In this document: positions 49,463 through 59,549 of the stretch, one piece after another | Numbering within the stretch: the stretch's first letter is position 1 | How the letters are laid out: each line of letters starts with the position of its first letter | Translations under genes and position numbers: made by a program | Source of the DNA: Saprospiraceae bacterium | GTDB taxonomy: Bacteria; Bacteroidota; Bacteroidia; Chitinophagales; Saprospiraceae | Direction of reading: 5' to 3' | Assembly (NCBI GenBank): GCA_026129545.1 | Contig: JAHCHX010000003.1 | Coordinates: 310,001-374,000, forward strand | Length of the DNA stretch: 64,000 nt | The notes under the pieces: generated by a model | What the model was told of the DNA's origin: nothing | Database searches by the model: none | The model's input: the letters and a program-made list of their open reading frames with translations, nothing else

Positions 49463-52026
49463 ATAGGATTATTTTTCTTTTGATTGGTGTCTGGATTTGC
49501 ATGTTCAGATTTTGTAATCTTATCATCCTTTAATTCAACAAATCCTAATTCAGACAGTTGCCAGTTGTAGCCCATCTTTTTCAAATGCTTTTCCACCTTT
49601 TTAGTCAGTTCATCTACTTCGTTTTGCAGCTTGGGCAGGGGTGTTTCGTAGCGGTCTGCCAGTTCTTTTATGCGTTGGGTCAGGCGGTGGCTGATGTTGT
49701 CCATTTCGGTGCGTATGCGTTGCTCCATATTTGCCATCCATTTCTTTTCCACCACAATGGTTTTTATTTCGTCAATGGTCAGTTTGGGGTATTGGGCAAT
49801 CACTTTCTTTTCCAATTCGGCTTTGGCGGCTTTTATTTGGGTTTGGGTGTCGGCTTCTTCGTCCATCAATTTTTTGTAGGCAGCCAGCATATCCAATTCT
49901 TCGGCATTGTCTTCGTTGCGTTTGCCCAATTCTTTAATGGCTTTGGCAAGGTTGGCTTTGCTTATTTTGCCTTTGTCGTCTAAGGCATTGGCAAGCAAAC
50001 CGTCTTCGCCCCCGTGTTCGTCACGCATTTCTTCCATGCTGGCGTTCAGCGTTTCCGCTTTGGCTTCGAGTTCTTCAATGGCTTTTTGTGCTGCGGCAAA
50101 ATATTCCTGTATTATCAAGGCAGGGGGTATCAATCTGCCTTCTAATCCTTCAATACCCGCCACCTGTTTCACCATTTCCTTATCGCCTTTTTTGGTTTTC
50201 TTCTCTTTGCGTTTCACTTCGTTTCCTGCTGCCCAACCATCAGCGGCTATTTCGTAAAAGTCGTCCTGCATGGCTTCATCGTTACCGTCAGGGCTCCAAT
50301 AGTCCATCAGGTGCTGATACATGGCGTATTTGTCGGTCAGTTGTTTGTTGTCGTAATGTTTCAGCAGGTTTTCAGAAATGGTGTGTATTTCGTGTTTGGG
50401 TCGTAGTCCTTTGTCCAATGCCTTGGTATAGGCAATGGTTTCGGTTTTCCATTGTTCAAATACCTGCTCCATTTGCTTGCCAAAAGCCGTAAACTCAGGA
50501 TGGTTGAAAATGGTGCTTTTGATTTCATCGCTGGCTATAATCAGTTCGTAATAATCGGGACGGTTTTCAATGGGCTTGAATAAAACCGATTTCAGTGTTG
50601 GATACACTTTCCAGTAATTTTCCAAAGCATCAATATCCCGCTTGGGTATGCCACCCAGCAAATGGGCTTCTATGTCTTGAATGTCTTCCGCTTCCTGGCT
50701 GTCAATGTAGCGGGGAATGTTCAGGTTGTAATCGTTCTTTGGGTCGGCTATTTCTGTAATCGGAACCAGTCGGGCATATTTTTTATCGCTTTCGTTTTGC
50801 GAATTGAACGTGTCCACTATTTTGTGAATGTCCTGCTCACGAAGTCGGTTTTTGTTTCCATCTTTCTTGAAGCCCTTGCTGGCATCAATCATAAAAATGT
50901 GTGTCCGCTTATCGGCATCTTCCTTGTCCAGCACAATCAGCGAGGCGGCAATGCCTGTTCCGTAGAACAAGTTGGGCGGCAAACCAATAATGGCTTTGAT
51001 GTAGCCCTTTTTAATTATCTGCTTGCGGATTTCGGCTTCTGCATTGCCCCGAAACAGTACACCCAAAGGCAAAACGATACACGCCTTGCCTTTTGATTTC
51101 AACGATTTAATCAGGTGCAACAGAAAAGCAAAGTCGCCATTCTTCTTTGGCGGAATGGCATCGTAACCCTCAAAGCGTTTGTAAATGTCGTTCTTGGGGT
51201 CAAGTCCGTTCATCCACGCCTTGTAACTAAAAGGCGGATTGGCTACGGCATAGTCGAAGGTTTTGAGTTCGCCTGTGGTTTCATCGGTAAACAGGGGCGA
51301 AGCCATGGTGTTGCCCTGCACAATTTCGGCATCGGCAAAGTTGTGCAGCCACATATTCATTACGGCTAATGCACGGGTGGCATTGTCGTTTTCCTGTCCG
51401 TAAATGGTGATGCCGTGCGGGGCAAGGTCAGCCGCTTTCAGCAGCAACGAACCCGAACCGCAGGTAGGGTCGTAAATGGTTTCGCTTTGGCTTTTGGAAT
51501 TTTTAATGCCAATCACTTCCGCCATCACACGGGAAACTTCCGAAGGCGTATAGAATTGTCCTTTGCTCTTTCCGCTTTCGGTAGCGAAGTGCCGCATCAG
51601 GTATTCGTAGGCATCGCCCAGCAAATCGTCTCCGTCTGCACGGTTAGCAGAGAAATTGAGTTCAGGTTTATTAAAGATGTTGAGCAGGTTGGTCAGGCGG
51701 TCAACCTTTTCTTTTCCTGTTCCCAGTTTGGCATCATCGTTAAAATCGGCTTCGGTAATGATACCCGAAAGGTTGTTGTTCTTGGCAAACTCGCCAATGA
51801 TTTTATTGATTTGGTCTCCAATGTCCGATTTGCCCCTGTGTTGGAGCATATCGTAAAAAGTGGTTCCGGGTTTTAATTCAACCAGCGGGTCTTTCTTATC
51901 GGAAACGTATTTCATAAACAACATCACCAATACATAATCCTTGTATTGGCTGGCGTCCATACTGCCTCTCAGTTCGTCACAACTTGCCCAGAGAGAGGCG
52001 TAGAGTTCGGATTTTTTTATGGCCAT
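49447..52026 (-). CDS. hsdM: Type I DNA methyltransferase HsdM with long C-terminal part
   Basis: 859 residues. HsdM N-terminal helices (10-130), then SAM-binding motif I DPTCGSGSLLL (186-196) and catalytic NPPF (263-266), an N6-adenine methyltransferase. After about residue 500 a long charged helical extension (coiled coil 640-800) is present that is longer than in the E. coli enzyme. The C terminus (LSELGFVELKDDKI) is encoded by an inverted copy of the interspersed repeat. First gene of the locus in transcription order. Confidence 0.96.
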   Translation of the reverse strand: MAIKKSELYASLWASCDELRGSMDASQYKDYVLVMLFMKYVSDKKDPLVELKPGTTFYDMLQHRGKSDIGDQINKIIGEFAKNNNLSGIITEADFNDDAKLGTGKEKVDRLTNLLNIFNKPELNFSANRADGDDLLGDAYEYLMRHFATESGKSKGQFYTPSEVSRVMAEVIGIKNSKSQSETIYDPTCGSGSLLLKAADLAPHGITIYGQENDNATRALAVMNMWLHNFADAEIVQGNTMASPLFTDETTGELKTFDYAVANPPFSYKAWMNGLDPKNDIYKRFEGYDAIPPKKNGDFAFLLHLIKSLKSKGKACIVLPLGVLFRGNAEAEIRKQIIKKGYIKAIIGLPPNLFYGTGIAASLIVLDKEDADKRTHIFMIDASKGFKKDGNKNRLREQDIHKIVDTFNSQNESDKKYARLVPITEIADPKNDYNLNIPRYIDSQEAEDIQDIEAHLLGGIPKRDIDALENYWKVYPTLKSVLFKPIENRPDYYELIIASDEIKSTIFNHPEFTAFGKQMEQVFEQWKTETIAYTKALDKGLRPKHEIHTISENLLKHYDNKQLTDKYAMYQHLMDYWSPDGNDEAMQDDFYEIAADGWAAGNEVKRKEKKTKKGDKEMVKQVAGIEGLEGRLIPPALIIQEYFAAAQKAIEELEAKAETLNASMEEMRDEHGGEDGLLANALDDKGKISKANLAKAIKELGKRNEDNAEELDMLAAYKKLMDEEADTQTQIKAAKAELEKKVIAQYPKLTIDEIKTIVVEKKWMANMEQRIRTEMDNISHRLTQRIKELADRYETPLPKLQNEVDELTKKVEKHLKKMGYNWQLSELGFVELKDDKITKSEHANPDTNQKKNNPIILTS

Positions 52027-52265
52027 TGTTACTTCTTGTCCGGTTAATTTAGCATTCGTTGCAAGGAATTAGCCCAACTGGTTCGCGCAAGGCAGGGAAC
52101 GGCAAAATTAGGCAATCGCCACCTACAAAGCCATCAAAAGTCGGTTTGCGATTCGGCCGGGGGCGCACGGGACGCTTTGCCGGGCTTTCCCTGCCAAGTA
52201 TTCCTCAGTCCCCCAAATTCCTCCAAAATCCCCCCACACCTTTGCGCCCTAAAACACATATCGTC
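52027..52265. other. Spacer between hsdM and the outer-membrane protein gene
   Basis: 239 bp between divergent genes. No gene supported; a CACCTTTG near 52236-52243 is one base from the -7 consensus for the rightward gene. Confidence 0.4.
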
Positions 52266-54689
52266 ATGAAAATTTTCCTGATTTTATTCCCAGTCCTGCT
52301 GTGCTCGGCCCTTGCGCCCACCTTGTACGCCCAAGCGCCGGGCAGCGGCGTGACGGTGCACGGCAACGTGCAGGACGCACAGACCAAAGCCGCCTTGCCC
52401 TACCTCACCCTGGTGCTGAAAACCGAAAAAGACAGCGCCTTTGTGGCCGGAACCCTCACCGACGAAGCCGGCGCCTTCACCTTTTCGGGGCTGAAAAAAG
52501 GCACCTACCTGCTCGAGGCTGGCCTGCTGGGCTATCAGCCCTTGCGCAAACGGGTATTGGTGGGCGAACTGAGCGCCTACCTTGACTTGGGCGCGTTGGC
52601 CATGCTGGAAGATTCCAAAGCGCTCGGCGAAGTCGTCGTCACCGCCAAGGCCGACGAGGTGTCGGGCAAGATGGACAAAAAAACCTTCACCGTGGCCGAC
52701 AACATCAGTCAGTCGGGCGGCTCGGTACTGCAGGCCATGTCCAATCTGCCGGGCGTGACCGTCGGGCAAGACGGCAAGGTGCAGTTGCGCGGCAGCGACA
52801 AAGTGGCCGTTTTGATTGACGGAAAACAGACCGCCCTCACCGGCTACGGCTCCCAAACCGGCCTCGACAACCTGCCCGCCTCGGCGCTGGAGCGCATCGA
52901 AATCATCAACAACCCCACGGCCAAGTACGATGCCAATGCCAGTGCGGGCATCATCAACCTCGTTTTCAAAAAACAGGAACAGCAGGGGTTCAACGGCAAA
53001 ATCGGCATGATGGCCGGCGCCGGCGCCCTCTGGGTCAAGCGCGAAAACCTGCCCACCATCCGACCGCAGTACCAAGGGACACCCAAACTGAACCCCTCTT
53101 TTTCCGTCAATTACCGCAAGCAGGCCACCAACGTCTTTTTGCAGGGCGACTGGCTGTATGCTCCCACCCTGAACAAAAACGAGTTCTCCACCCGCACCTA
53201 CGACGACGGGACGGTCATCTTCCAGCAGGTGAAGCGCAACCGCCGCACCGACTATGCCACGGCCAAAACAGGCATTGACCACACCTTCAACGCCCGCAAC
53301 ACCCTGAGCGTGTCGGGGCTGTTCAACCGCGAAAAAATCCTCGACAACGGCGACAACCCCTACTTCGAGGGCAACCTCGAGAACCGCTACCGCCTGTGGC
53401 AGTTCCTCGAAGACGAGGTGAAGTACACCGCCTTTGGCACGGCGGTTTTTACCCACAAGTTCCGGCAGCCGGGGCACACGCTCCTGCTCACCGGCAACTA
53501 TTCCTTTCACCGGGAAGACGAACAGTACTTTTTCACCAACACCCTGCCGGCATTCACCGGGCAGGATGCCTTCAAATTGCTCTCCGACGAACACGTCTGG
53601 GATTTCAACGTGGACTACACCAAACCGCTCCGGCAGGGGCGCCTCGAAGCCGGCTTCAAGGGGCGCTACCGCTCCATTCCGGTCAATATGCAGTTTTTCC
53701 CCGGGGAAAACTCCCCGCTCGACACCGGCGCAGGCGGCTGGGCCAATTACTATGAAAAAATACCCGCCCTCTATGGAAACTATGTTTTTGAAAGCGAAAA
53801 AATCGAACTCGAAGGCGGGCTGCGCGTCGAGTATGTGCAGGTGGACTACCAGGTGAACCCCGACCACAACACCTACAAAAGCGACGGCTACCGCTACTTT
53901 CAGCCCTTCCCCAACCTGCGGGCCGCGTACAAATTCGACGAGCGCCACAAAATCTCGCTCTTTTTCAACCGACGCGTGGACCGCCCCAACGAGGTGGACA
54001 TCCGCATTTTCCCCAAATACGACGAGCCGGAACTCATCAAAGTGGGCAACCCGACCTTGCGCCCGCAGTTTACCACGTCCGTCGAACTGGGCTACAAAAC
54101 CACTTGGGCACGGGGCAGTTTCTACGCGGCGGCTTATCACCGGATGATCGAGGGTACCATCACGCGCATCGCCACGCAGGTGCCGGGCAGCGTGCTGCTG
54201 TACAATGTTTTCCAAAATGCCGGGCGCAGTTGGAACACGGGAGGCGAGTTTGTGTGGCAGCAAACCGTGTCCAAGCGCCTGTCGCTGAGTGCCAATGCGA
54301 ACGTTTACCGCAACACGTTCGGGGCTTTCTCGGTTGTCAACCAATACCCTGTGCCAACCACCTATTCGGCCAAACAGCAACAACTCGTATCGGGCAATTT
54401 CAAACTGAACGCCGCCGTCAAACTCCCCGGAAACTGGGAAACGCAGATTTCGAGCGTCTATCTGGCGCCCGACCTGTTGCCGCAAGGGCGCATCGGCAGC
54501 CGTTATGCGCTGGATTTGGGCCTGAAAAAAAGCATCCAGCAGGGCAAGGGCGAGTTGGTGCTGAATGCCACCGACCTGCTCAACACCATGCAAATACGCA
54601 AGACCATCGAGGGCACCAATTTCAGGCTGGAAAGCACGGACTACCTCGAAACACAGGTCGTTCGGGTGGGGTACAGCCGCAAGTTTTGA
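52266..54689 (+). CDS. Outer-membrane beta-barrel (TonB-dependent-receptor-like) protein
   Basis: 807 residues from ATG 52266 (signal peptide MKIFLILFPVLLCSALAPTLYAQ). A carboxypeptidase-regulatory-like domain (about 30-115, VTVHGNVQDAQTKAALPYLTLVLKTEKDSAFVAGTLTDEAGAFTFSG), a plug-like part (GSVLQAMSNLPGVTVGQDGKVQLRGSDKVAVLIDGKQ), then a 22-strand-type barrel ending in LETQVVRVGYSRKF. Matches outer membrane protein beta-barrel family PF14905 in character. It probably imports an unknown large substrate. Confidence 0.9.
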   Translation: MKIFLILFPVLLCSALAPTLYAQAPGSGVTVHGNVQDAQTKAALPYLTLVLKTEKDSAFVAGTLTDEAGAFTFSGLKKGTYLLEAGLLGYQPLRKRVLVGELSAYLDLGALAMLEDSKALGEVVVTAKADEVSGKMDKKTFTVADNISQSGGSVLQAMSNLPGVTVGQDGKVQLRGSDKVAVLIDGKQTALTGYGSQTGLDNLPASALERIEIINNPTAKYDANASAGIINLVFKKQEQQGFNGKIGMMAGAGALWVKRENLPTIRPQYQGTPKLNPSFSVNYRKQATNVFLQGDWLYAPTLNKNEFSTRTYDDGTVIFQQVKRNRRTDYATAKTGIDHTFNARNTLSVSGLFNREKILDNGDNPYFEGNLENRYRLWQFLEDEVKYTAFGTAVFTHKFRQPGHTLLLTGNYSFHREDEQYFFTNTLPAFTGQDAFKLLSDEHVWDFNVDYTKPLRQGRLEAGFKGRYRSIPVNMQFFPGENSPLDTGAGGWANYYEKIPALYGNYVFESEKIELEGGLRVEYVQVDYQVNPDHNTYKSDGYRYFQPFPNLRAAYKFDERHKISLFFNRRVDRPNEVDIRIFPKYDEPELIKVGNPTLRPQFTTSVELGYKTTWARGSFYAAAYHRMIEGTITRIATQVPGSVLLYNVFQNAGRSWNTGGEFVWQQTVSKRLSLSANANVYRNTFGAFSVVNQYPVPTTYSAKQQQLVSGNFKLNAAVKLPGNWETQISSVYLAPDLLPQGRIGSRYALDLGLKKSIQQGKGELVLNATDLLNTMQIRKTIEGTNFRLESTDYLETQVVRVGYSRKF

Positions 54690-54755
54690 GCGCACGGGAT
54701 TGCTCCAAAATCGCCTCCAAACGTTGTCGCATCATTCACAAAAAAATAGTTTGCT

Positions 54756-55169
54756 ATGAAAAAGAGTCTGTTTTTGAGCCTGCTCGCGCTCACGTCGTGC
54801 TTCGCCGCATTCGGCCAAAAGAACCCGCCGCAGTCCGTGACGAACAGTTTTAGTCAACAATTCCCGGGCGTGACCAAGGTGGACTGGTCGCGGGAAAAAA
54901 ACGGCGAATGGGAGGCCGAGTTCCGGGCGGCAGACGGTCGGGAGACATCGGCCAACTTTTCGCCCGATGGCACCTGGCTCGAAACCGAAATGGAAATCGC
55001 CGTGTCGGACCTGCCCGCCGCCGTCCGCGATGCCGCGCTGAAACTGTACCCCGGCAAAAAAATCAAGGAGGCCGCCCGTGTCACAAGGGCTTCGGGCCAG
55101 ACGCTCTACGAAGTGGAAATCGGCAGCAAGGACGTGCTTTTTGATGCCGCGGGGAAGTTGGTTCGATAA
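54756..55169 (+). CDS. PepSY-like small periplasmic protein
   Basis: 137 residues. Signal peptide (MKKSLFLSLLALTSCFAAFG). Two half-repeats with FPGVTKVDWSREKNGEWEAEFRA and LYPGKKIKEAARVTRASGQTLYEVEI, typical of the PepSY-like (DUF2874-type) fold. Such proteins often sit next to outer membrane or two-component genes; here 66 nt after the barrel gene. Role unknown. Confidence 0.82.
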   Translation: MKKSLFLSLLALTSCFAAFGQKNPPQSVTNSFSQQFPGVTKVDWSREKNGEWEAEFRAADGRETSANFSPDGTWLETEMEIAVSDLPAAVRDAALKLYPGKKIKEAARVTRASGQTLYEVEIGSKDVLFDAAGKLVR

Positions 55170-55223
55170 GTGGGCCGGCGGTGGCCTTCCCGCAGGAGCG
55201 TACAGCGCAGGCCGGGCAAGGGT

Positions 55224-55817
55224 TTAAATGTCGAACACATCGGCGAGGGGCACCTCCATGCCGGGCACGACAGGGGTGGTCACGGTATCGCCCGAGATGT
55301 AGGGGCGCAGGCCGATGTAGCGGCCGTTTTCGTTGAGTTGAAAAATTTGCACGCTGCGTTCGCCGGGGTGTACGAGCCAGTACTCGCGCACCCCGGCTTC
55401 CTCGTATAGGTCGAATTTGTCTTTCATTTCCGTTTGGCTGTTGCCGGGCAAGAGGATTTCGATCACGAGGTCGGGCGCGCCGATGCAGCCGCGTGCGTCC
55501 AATTTATCCGGGTCGCAAATCACACAGAGATCGGGTTGGACGACCGTGGCCACCTCCTTGTTTTTCAGTTTGTTGAAGCGGGTGAGGCGTACGTCGAAGG
55601 GGGCGGAATACACTTGGCAAGGGCTTTTCCAGAGCGCATTTGAAAAAAAATGTTGCAGGTTGCTGCTGATGCCCTGGTGCGCCCGATTGGGCGCGGCCAT
55701 CTGGCGGATTTTACCGCGCAGCAATTCCACGCGCTCCTGAATTTTCCAAGTGAGGTAATCCGCGTAGGTGTATGTGCCTTCGGGGTCCAGTTGGCTGAGC
55801 GATGTGATAGCAGGCAT
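55224..55817 (-). CDS. Uma2-family (DUF820) PDDEXK-fold protein
   Basis: 197 residues from MPAITSLSQLDPEGTYTYADYLTW at 55817; a further in-frame ATG at 55874 lies upstream of the promoter element and is rejected. VVQPDLCVICDPDKLDARGCIGAPDLVIEILLPGN and YEEAGVREYWLVHPGERSVQIF are characteristic, with the PD...EIL residues of the nuclease fold. Function unproven; the family is common in Bacteroidota and cyanobacteria. Confidence 0.88.
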   Translation of the reverse strand: MPAITSLSQLDPEGTYTYADYLTWKIQERVELLRGKIRQMAAPNRAHQGISSNLQHFFSNALWKSPCQVYSAPFDVRLTRFNKLKNKEVATVVQPDLCVICDPDKLDARGCIGAPDLVIEILLPGNSQTEMKDKFDLYEEAGVREYWLVHPGERSVQIFQLNENGRYIGLRPYISGDTVTTPVVPGMEVPLADVFDI

Positions 55818-55830
55818 GGGTTGTTTTTTG

Positions 55831-55838
55831 CAAAAGTA
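55831..55838 (-). promoter_or_regulatory. -7 promoter element for the Uma2 gene
   Basis: TACTTTTG on the minus strand matches TAnnTTTG. Transcription would start near 55824, just before the ATG. No clear -33 TTTG at the right spacing. Confidence 0.45.
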
Positions 55839-55910
55839 GGGAGCCCATGCCAAAACCGAAACCTTTCGTAACATTGCCTCCCCCTTTTTGCCAACAAATC
55901 ATTCCCACTC

Positions 55911-58900
55911 ATGCGCTACCTCCTGCTCGCTCTTACGCTCTTACTCTCCTCCACCGTCTTTTCCCAAAAAAACAAACCCGCGCCCGCGCCTACGCCGAAA
56001 GCGGCCATACCCGAAACCCTCTACAACGCCCTCGAATGGCGCTGCATCGGCCCGTTCCGGGGCGGGCGCTCGGCGGCGGCCACCGGCGTGCCCGGCAAGC
56101 CCAACCTGTTCTACTTCGGCGGCACCGGCGGCGGCGTGTGGCGCACCACCGACGGGGGCCGCACCTGGGAGTGCATCTCCGACGGCTTTTTCGGCGGCTC
56201 CATTGGTGCCATCGAGGTGGCCCCCTCCGACCATAACGTGCTGTACGCCGGCGGCGGCGAAAAAACCGTGCGCGGCAACGTCAGTTCCGGCTCCGGCGTG
56301 TGGAAAAGCACCGACGCGGGCCAAACCTGGGCCTTCATGGGCCTGCCCAACAGCCGCCACATCCCCCGCATCCGCGTACACCCCACCAACCCCGACCGCG
56401 TGTACGCCGCCGTGCTCGGCGACCTGTTCAAACCCTCGCCCGAACGCGGGGTCTATCGCTCCGACGACGGCGGACGCACCTGGCAGCGCATCCTCTTCGC
56501 CAACGACGACGCGGGCGCCATTGACCTCTGCCTCGACCCCACCAACCCCCGCATCCTCTACGCCAGCACTTGGCGCATCCGCCGCACCCCGTACAGCCTC
56601 AGCAGCGGCGGCGCCGGCTCCGGCCTCTGGAAAAGCACCGACGGCGGCGACACCTGGACGGACATCTCCCGCAACGAAGGCCTGCCGCAAAAAGACACCC
56701 TCGGCATCATCGGCGTCACCGTGTCGCCCGCCAACCCGCAGCGCGTGTGGGCCATCGTCGAGGCCGAAAACGGCGGCGTGTTCCGCTCCGACGACGGCGG
56801 GAAAAAATGGGCCAAACTCAACGACGACCGCAACCTCCGCCAACGCGCCTGGTACTACACCCGCATCTACGCCGACACCAAGGATGCCGACAAGGTCTAT
56901 GTCGTGAACGTGGCCTACCACACCTCCAAAGACGGCGGCAAAACCTTCACCGGCAAATCAGCCCCGCACGGCGACCACCACGACCTCTGGATCGCCCCCG
57001 AAGACCCCCGCCGCATGATCATCGCCGACGACGGCGGCGCCCAGATCACCTACGACGGTGGCGAAACCTGGAGCACCTACCACAACCAGCCCACCGCGCA
57101 GTTTTACCGCGTCACCACCGACAACGACTTCCCCTACCGCATCTACGTCGCCCAACAGGACAACAGTACCCTCCGCATCCGCCACCGCACCGAGGGCAGC
57201 AGCATCGGCGAACGCGACTGGGAACCCACCGCCGGCGGCGAATCGGGCCACATCGCCGTGGACCCCACCGACAGTGAAATCGTCTATGGCGGCTCCTACC
57301 ACGGCTACCTCACCCGCGTGGACCACCGCAACAAAACCGAGCGCAACATCAACGTGTGGCCCGAAGACAACATGGGCCACGGGGCCGAAGATGCCCGCTA
57401 CCGATTCCAGTGGAACTTCCCCATCTTCTTCTCGCCCAACAACCCCCGCAAACTCTACGCCGCCTCCAACCACCTGCACGTCACCACCGACGAGGGCCAG
57501 TCCTGGACAACCATCAGCCCCGACCTCACCACCAACGACCGCGAGCGCCAAAAATCGTCCGGCGGCCCCATCACGCAGGACAACACCAGCGTGGAATACT
57601 ACTGCACCATCTTCGCCGCCTGCGAGTCGCCCTACGAACCCGGCCTGCTCTGGACCGGCAGCGACGACGGCCTCGTGCACGTCAGCCGCGACGACGGCGC
57701 CACCTGGGCCAACGTCACGCCCGCCGACCTGCCCAAGTGGTGCATGGTCAACAGTGTCGAACCCGACCCCTTCCGCAAGGGCGGGCTGTACCTCGCCGCC
57801 ACCTCGTACAAGTCCGGCGACTACCGCCCCTACCTGTTCCACACCGCCGACTACGGGAAAACGTGGCGCCGCATCACCGACGGCATCGCGCCGGAGCACT
57901 TCACCCGCGTGCTGCGCGCCGACCCCAAGCGCCGCGGCCTGCTGTACTGCGGCACCGAGCAGGGCATGTACGTCAGTTTCGACGACGGCACCCGCTGGCA
58001 GCCCTTCCAACTCAACCTGCCCATCACACCCATCACCGACCTGACTCTCAAAAACGACCACCTCATCGCCGCCACGCAGGGCCGCAGCATCTGGATGCTC
58101 GACGACCTCACGGTGCTGCACCAGGTGTCGGACGCCATCGCCGGCAAGGATTTCCACCTGTACCAGCCCATGCCGGCCTACCGCATGGAGGGCCGGCAGG
58201 TGCGCAACTTGAAAACCGCCGGCACCAACCACCCCGGCGGCGTGCTGGTGCATTTTTATTTGAAAAACAAACCCGGCGAACAAGACACCGTGACGCTGGA
58301 AATCCTCGACGCGAGCGGCGCGACCGTGCGGAAATTTTCCAACCAAAGCAAGGAGGACAAACTGGCCGACCTAAAGGCCGGCGGCAACCGCTTCGTGTGG
58401 GACCTGCGTTACCCTGATGCCAAAAAATTCGACGGCCTCATCCTCTGGTCCACCCGCCTGAGCGGTCCGCGAGCCGTGCCGGGCGACTACCGCGTGCGGC
58501 TCACCGTACAGGGCCAAAGCGCCGAAGAACCCTTCGCGCTCCTGCCCGACCCGCGCGCGAAGGCCCGACCGGAGGACTTCGCCGCGCAGTTTGCCTTCGT
58601 GAAATCCTGCTCCGACAAACTCTCGGAGATGCACACCGCCATCGGCCACATCCGCGACCTGCGCGCCCAGCTGAAGGGCCTCGCCGGCCGCCTGCCCGAC
58701 GAGGAGCGCCTGAAGCCCCTGCGCGAGCAGATCAAAACCCTCGAAAAAGACATGACCGCCATCGAGGAGGCACTGTATCAGACGAAGAACAAATCGAGCC
58801 AAGACCCGCTGAACTTCCCCGTGCGGCTCAACGACAAACTCGGCAACGTCATGGAAAGCGCCGCCGGGGGCGACTTCCCGCCCACCACACAGGCCGTGGA

Positions 58901-59039
58901 GGTACGCGACATGCTCTTCGGCCTCATCAACGCCGAACTGGACAAGTGGAAAACCCTCCGCGAGCAGGACTTGCCCGCGCTGAACCGGTTGGTGCGGGAG
59001 CTGGGGGTGGATGTGGTGCGGGTGACAGACGACAGATGA
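55911..59039 (+). CDS. Secreted BNR/Vps10-like beta-propeller protein
   Basis: 1042 residues. Signal peptide 1-18. Residues about 30-760 consist of many BNR/Asp-box units (SDDGGRTW, STDGGDTWTD, SDDGGKKW, SRDDGATWAN, TADYGKTWRR) that build a large or double beta propeller, as in sortilin/Vps10-like and xyloglucanase-like proteins. After that come an Ig-like strand region (QDTVTLEILDASGATVRKF ... GNRFVWDLRYPDAKKFDGL) and a helical C-terminal domain (LSEMHTAIGHIRDLRAQLKGLAG...). No glycosidase catalytic residues can be assigned. Very GC-rich codon use. Confidence 0.9.
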   Translation: MRYLLLALTLLLSSTVFSQKNKPAPAPTPKAAIPETLYNALEWRCIGPFRGGRSAAATGVPGKPNLFYFGGTGGGVWRTTDGGRTWECISDGFFGGSIGAIEVAPSDHNVLYAGGGEKTVRGNVSSGSGVWKSTDAGQTWAFMGLPNSRHIPRIRVHPTNPDRVYAAVLGDLFKPSPERGVYRSDDGGRTWQRILFANDDAGAIDLCLDPTNPRILYASTWRIRRTPYSLSSGGAGSGLWKSTDGGDTWTDISRNEGLPQKDTLGIIGVTVSPANPQRVWAIVEAENGGVFRSDDGGKKWAKLNDDRNLRQRAWYYTRIYADTKDADKVYVVNVAYHTSKDGGKTFTGKSAPHGDHHDLWIAPEDPRRMIIADDGGAQITYDGGETWSTYHNQPTAQFYRVTTDNDFPYRIYVAQQDNSTLRIRHRTEGSSIGERDWEPTAGGESGHIAVDPTDSEIVYGGSYHGYLTRVDHRNKTERNINVWPEDNMGHGAEDARYRFQWNFPIFFSPNNPRKLYAASNHLHVTTDEGQSWTTISPDLTTNDRERQKSSGGPITQDNTSVEYYCTIFAACESPYEPGLLWTGSDDGLVHVSRDDGATWANVTPADLPKWCMVNSVEPDPFRKGGLYLAATSYKSGDYRPYLFHTADYGKTWRRITDGIAPEHFTRVLRADPKRRGLLYCGTEQGMYVSFDDGTRWQPFQLNLPITPITDLTLKNDHLIAATQGRSIWMLDDLTVLHQVSDAIAGKDFHLYQPMPAYRMEGRQVRNLKTAGTNHPGGVLVHFYLKNKPGEQDTVTLEILDASGATVRKFSNQSKEDKLADLKAGGNRFVWDLRYPDAKKFDGLILWSTRLSGPRAVPGDYRVRLTVQGQSAEEPFALLPDPRAKARPEDFAAQFAFVKSCSDKLSEMHTAIGHIRDLRAQLKGLAGRLPDEERLKPLREQIKTLEKDMTAIEEALYQTKNKSSQDPLNFPVRLNDKLGNVMESAAGGDFPPTTQAVEVRDMLFGLINAELDKWKTLREQDLPALNRLVRELGVDVVRVTDDR

Positions 59040-59067
59040 CAGGCTAGGAAAATGCCCTTCCCAGCCC

Positions 59068-59466
59068 TCACGCTTTTACCACCAGCCACCCGCCATCCAA
59101 CTCAAACCTGCCCTTGCCCCCGGTGTTCTGCCGAATGGCCTCGCTGCCGATGTGGTGTAGTATTTCCTGTCGCTTGGACAATGGAATCTTGGTCTGGGCC
59201 TCCCATTCCTCTGCTTTGGGCACATAAATGATGGCCAAGGCATCCCCACCGCCGTACTCCCAATACAGACTGAAACTGCCCTCCTCGCCAGCGTAGTCAA
59301 CCTGCCCGTTGGGGCCTTGCTGGGTAAAAGAGACCCTACCCTTGTTGGGTGGTGGCTGCGGTATTGGGCCAGCAGCACGAGACTGCGTGGCACGGGCCGA
59401 GGCACCCTTTTTCCCGAAAACCATTCGGACCATGTTGAAGACAATACCTAAGTAGCCGGATGTCAT
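59068..59466 (-). CDS. Hypothetical protein
   Basis: 132 residues. Basic N terminus (VRMVFGKKGASARATQSR) then a soluble beta-rich domain (RVSFTQQGPNGQVDYAGEEGSFSLYWEYGGGDALAIIYVPKAEEWE). No family recognised. A CAAAAGTA at 59511-59518 is a -7 promoter element on this strand 45 bp upstream. Confidence 0.6.
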   Translation of the reverse strand: MTSGYLGIVFNMVRMVFGKKGASARATQSRAAGPIPQPPPNKGRVSFTQQGPNGQVDYAGEEGSFSLYWEYGGGDALAIIYVPKAEEWEAQTKIPLSKRQEILHHIGSEAIRQNTGGKGRFELDGGWLVVKA

Positions 59467-59549
59467 GGGCTGTGTGTTTTGAGTATTCGTATCAAAGGAG
59501 TTTTAGTCGCCAAAAGTAGGCTTTTCACTATGAATGAGACTTGCCCCCA

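Noticed and set aside
52284..54695. 803-residue reverse-strand ORF opposite the outer-membrane protein gene
   Set aside because: GC-rich shadow frame; no domain, and the forward frame has signal peptide, CarboxypepD-like domain and barrel.
55888..58417. Long overlapping frames on both strands within the BNR protein gene
   Set aside because: Pro/Ala/Thr- or Arg/His-rich shadows caused by GC-rich third positions; the BNR frame is continuous with Asp-boxes.
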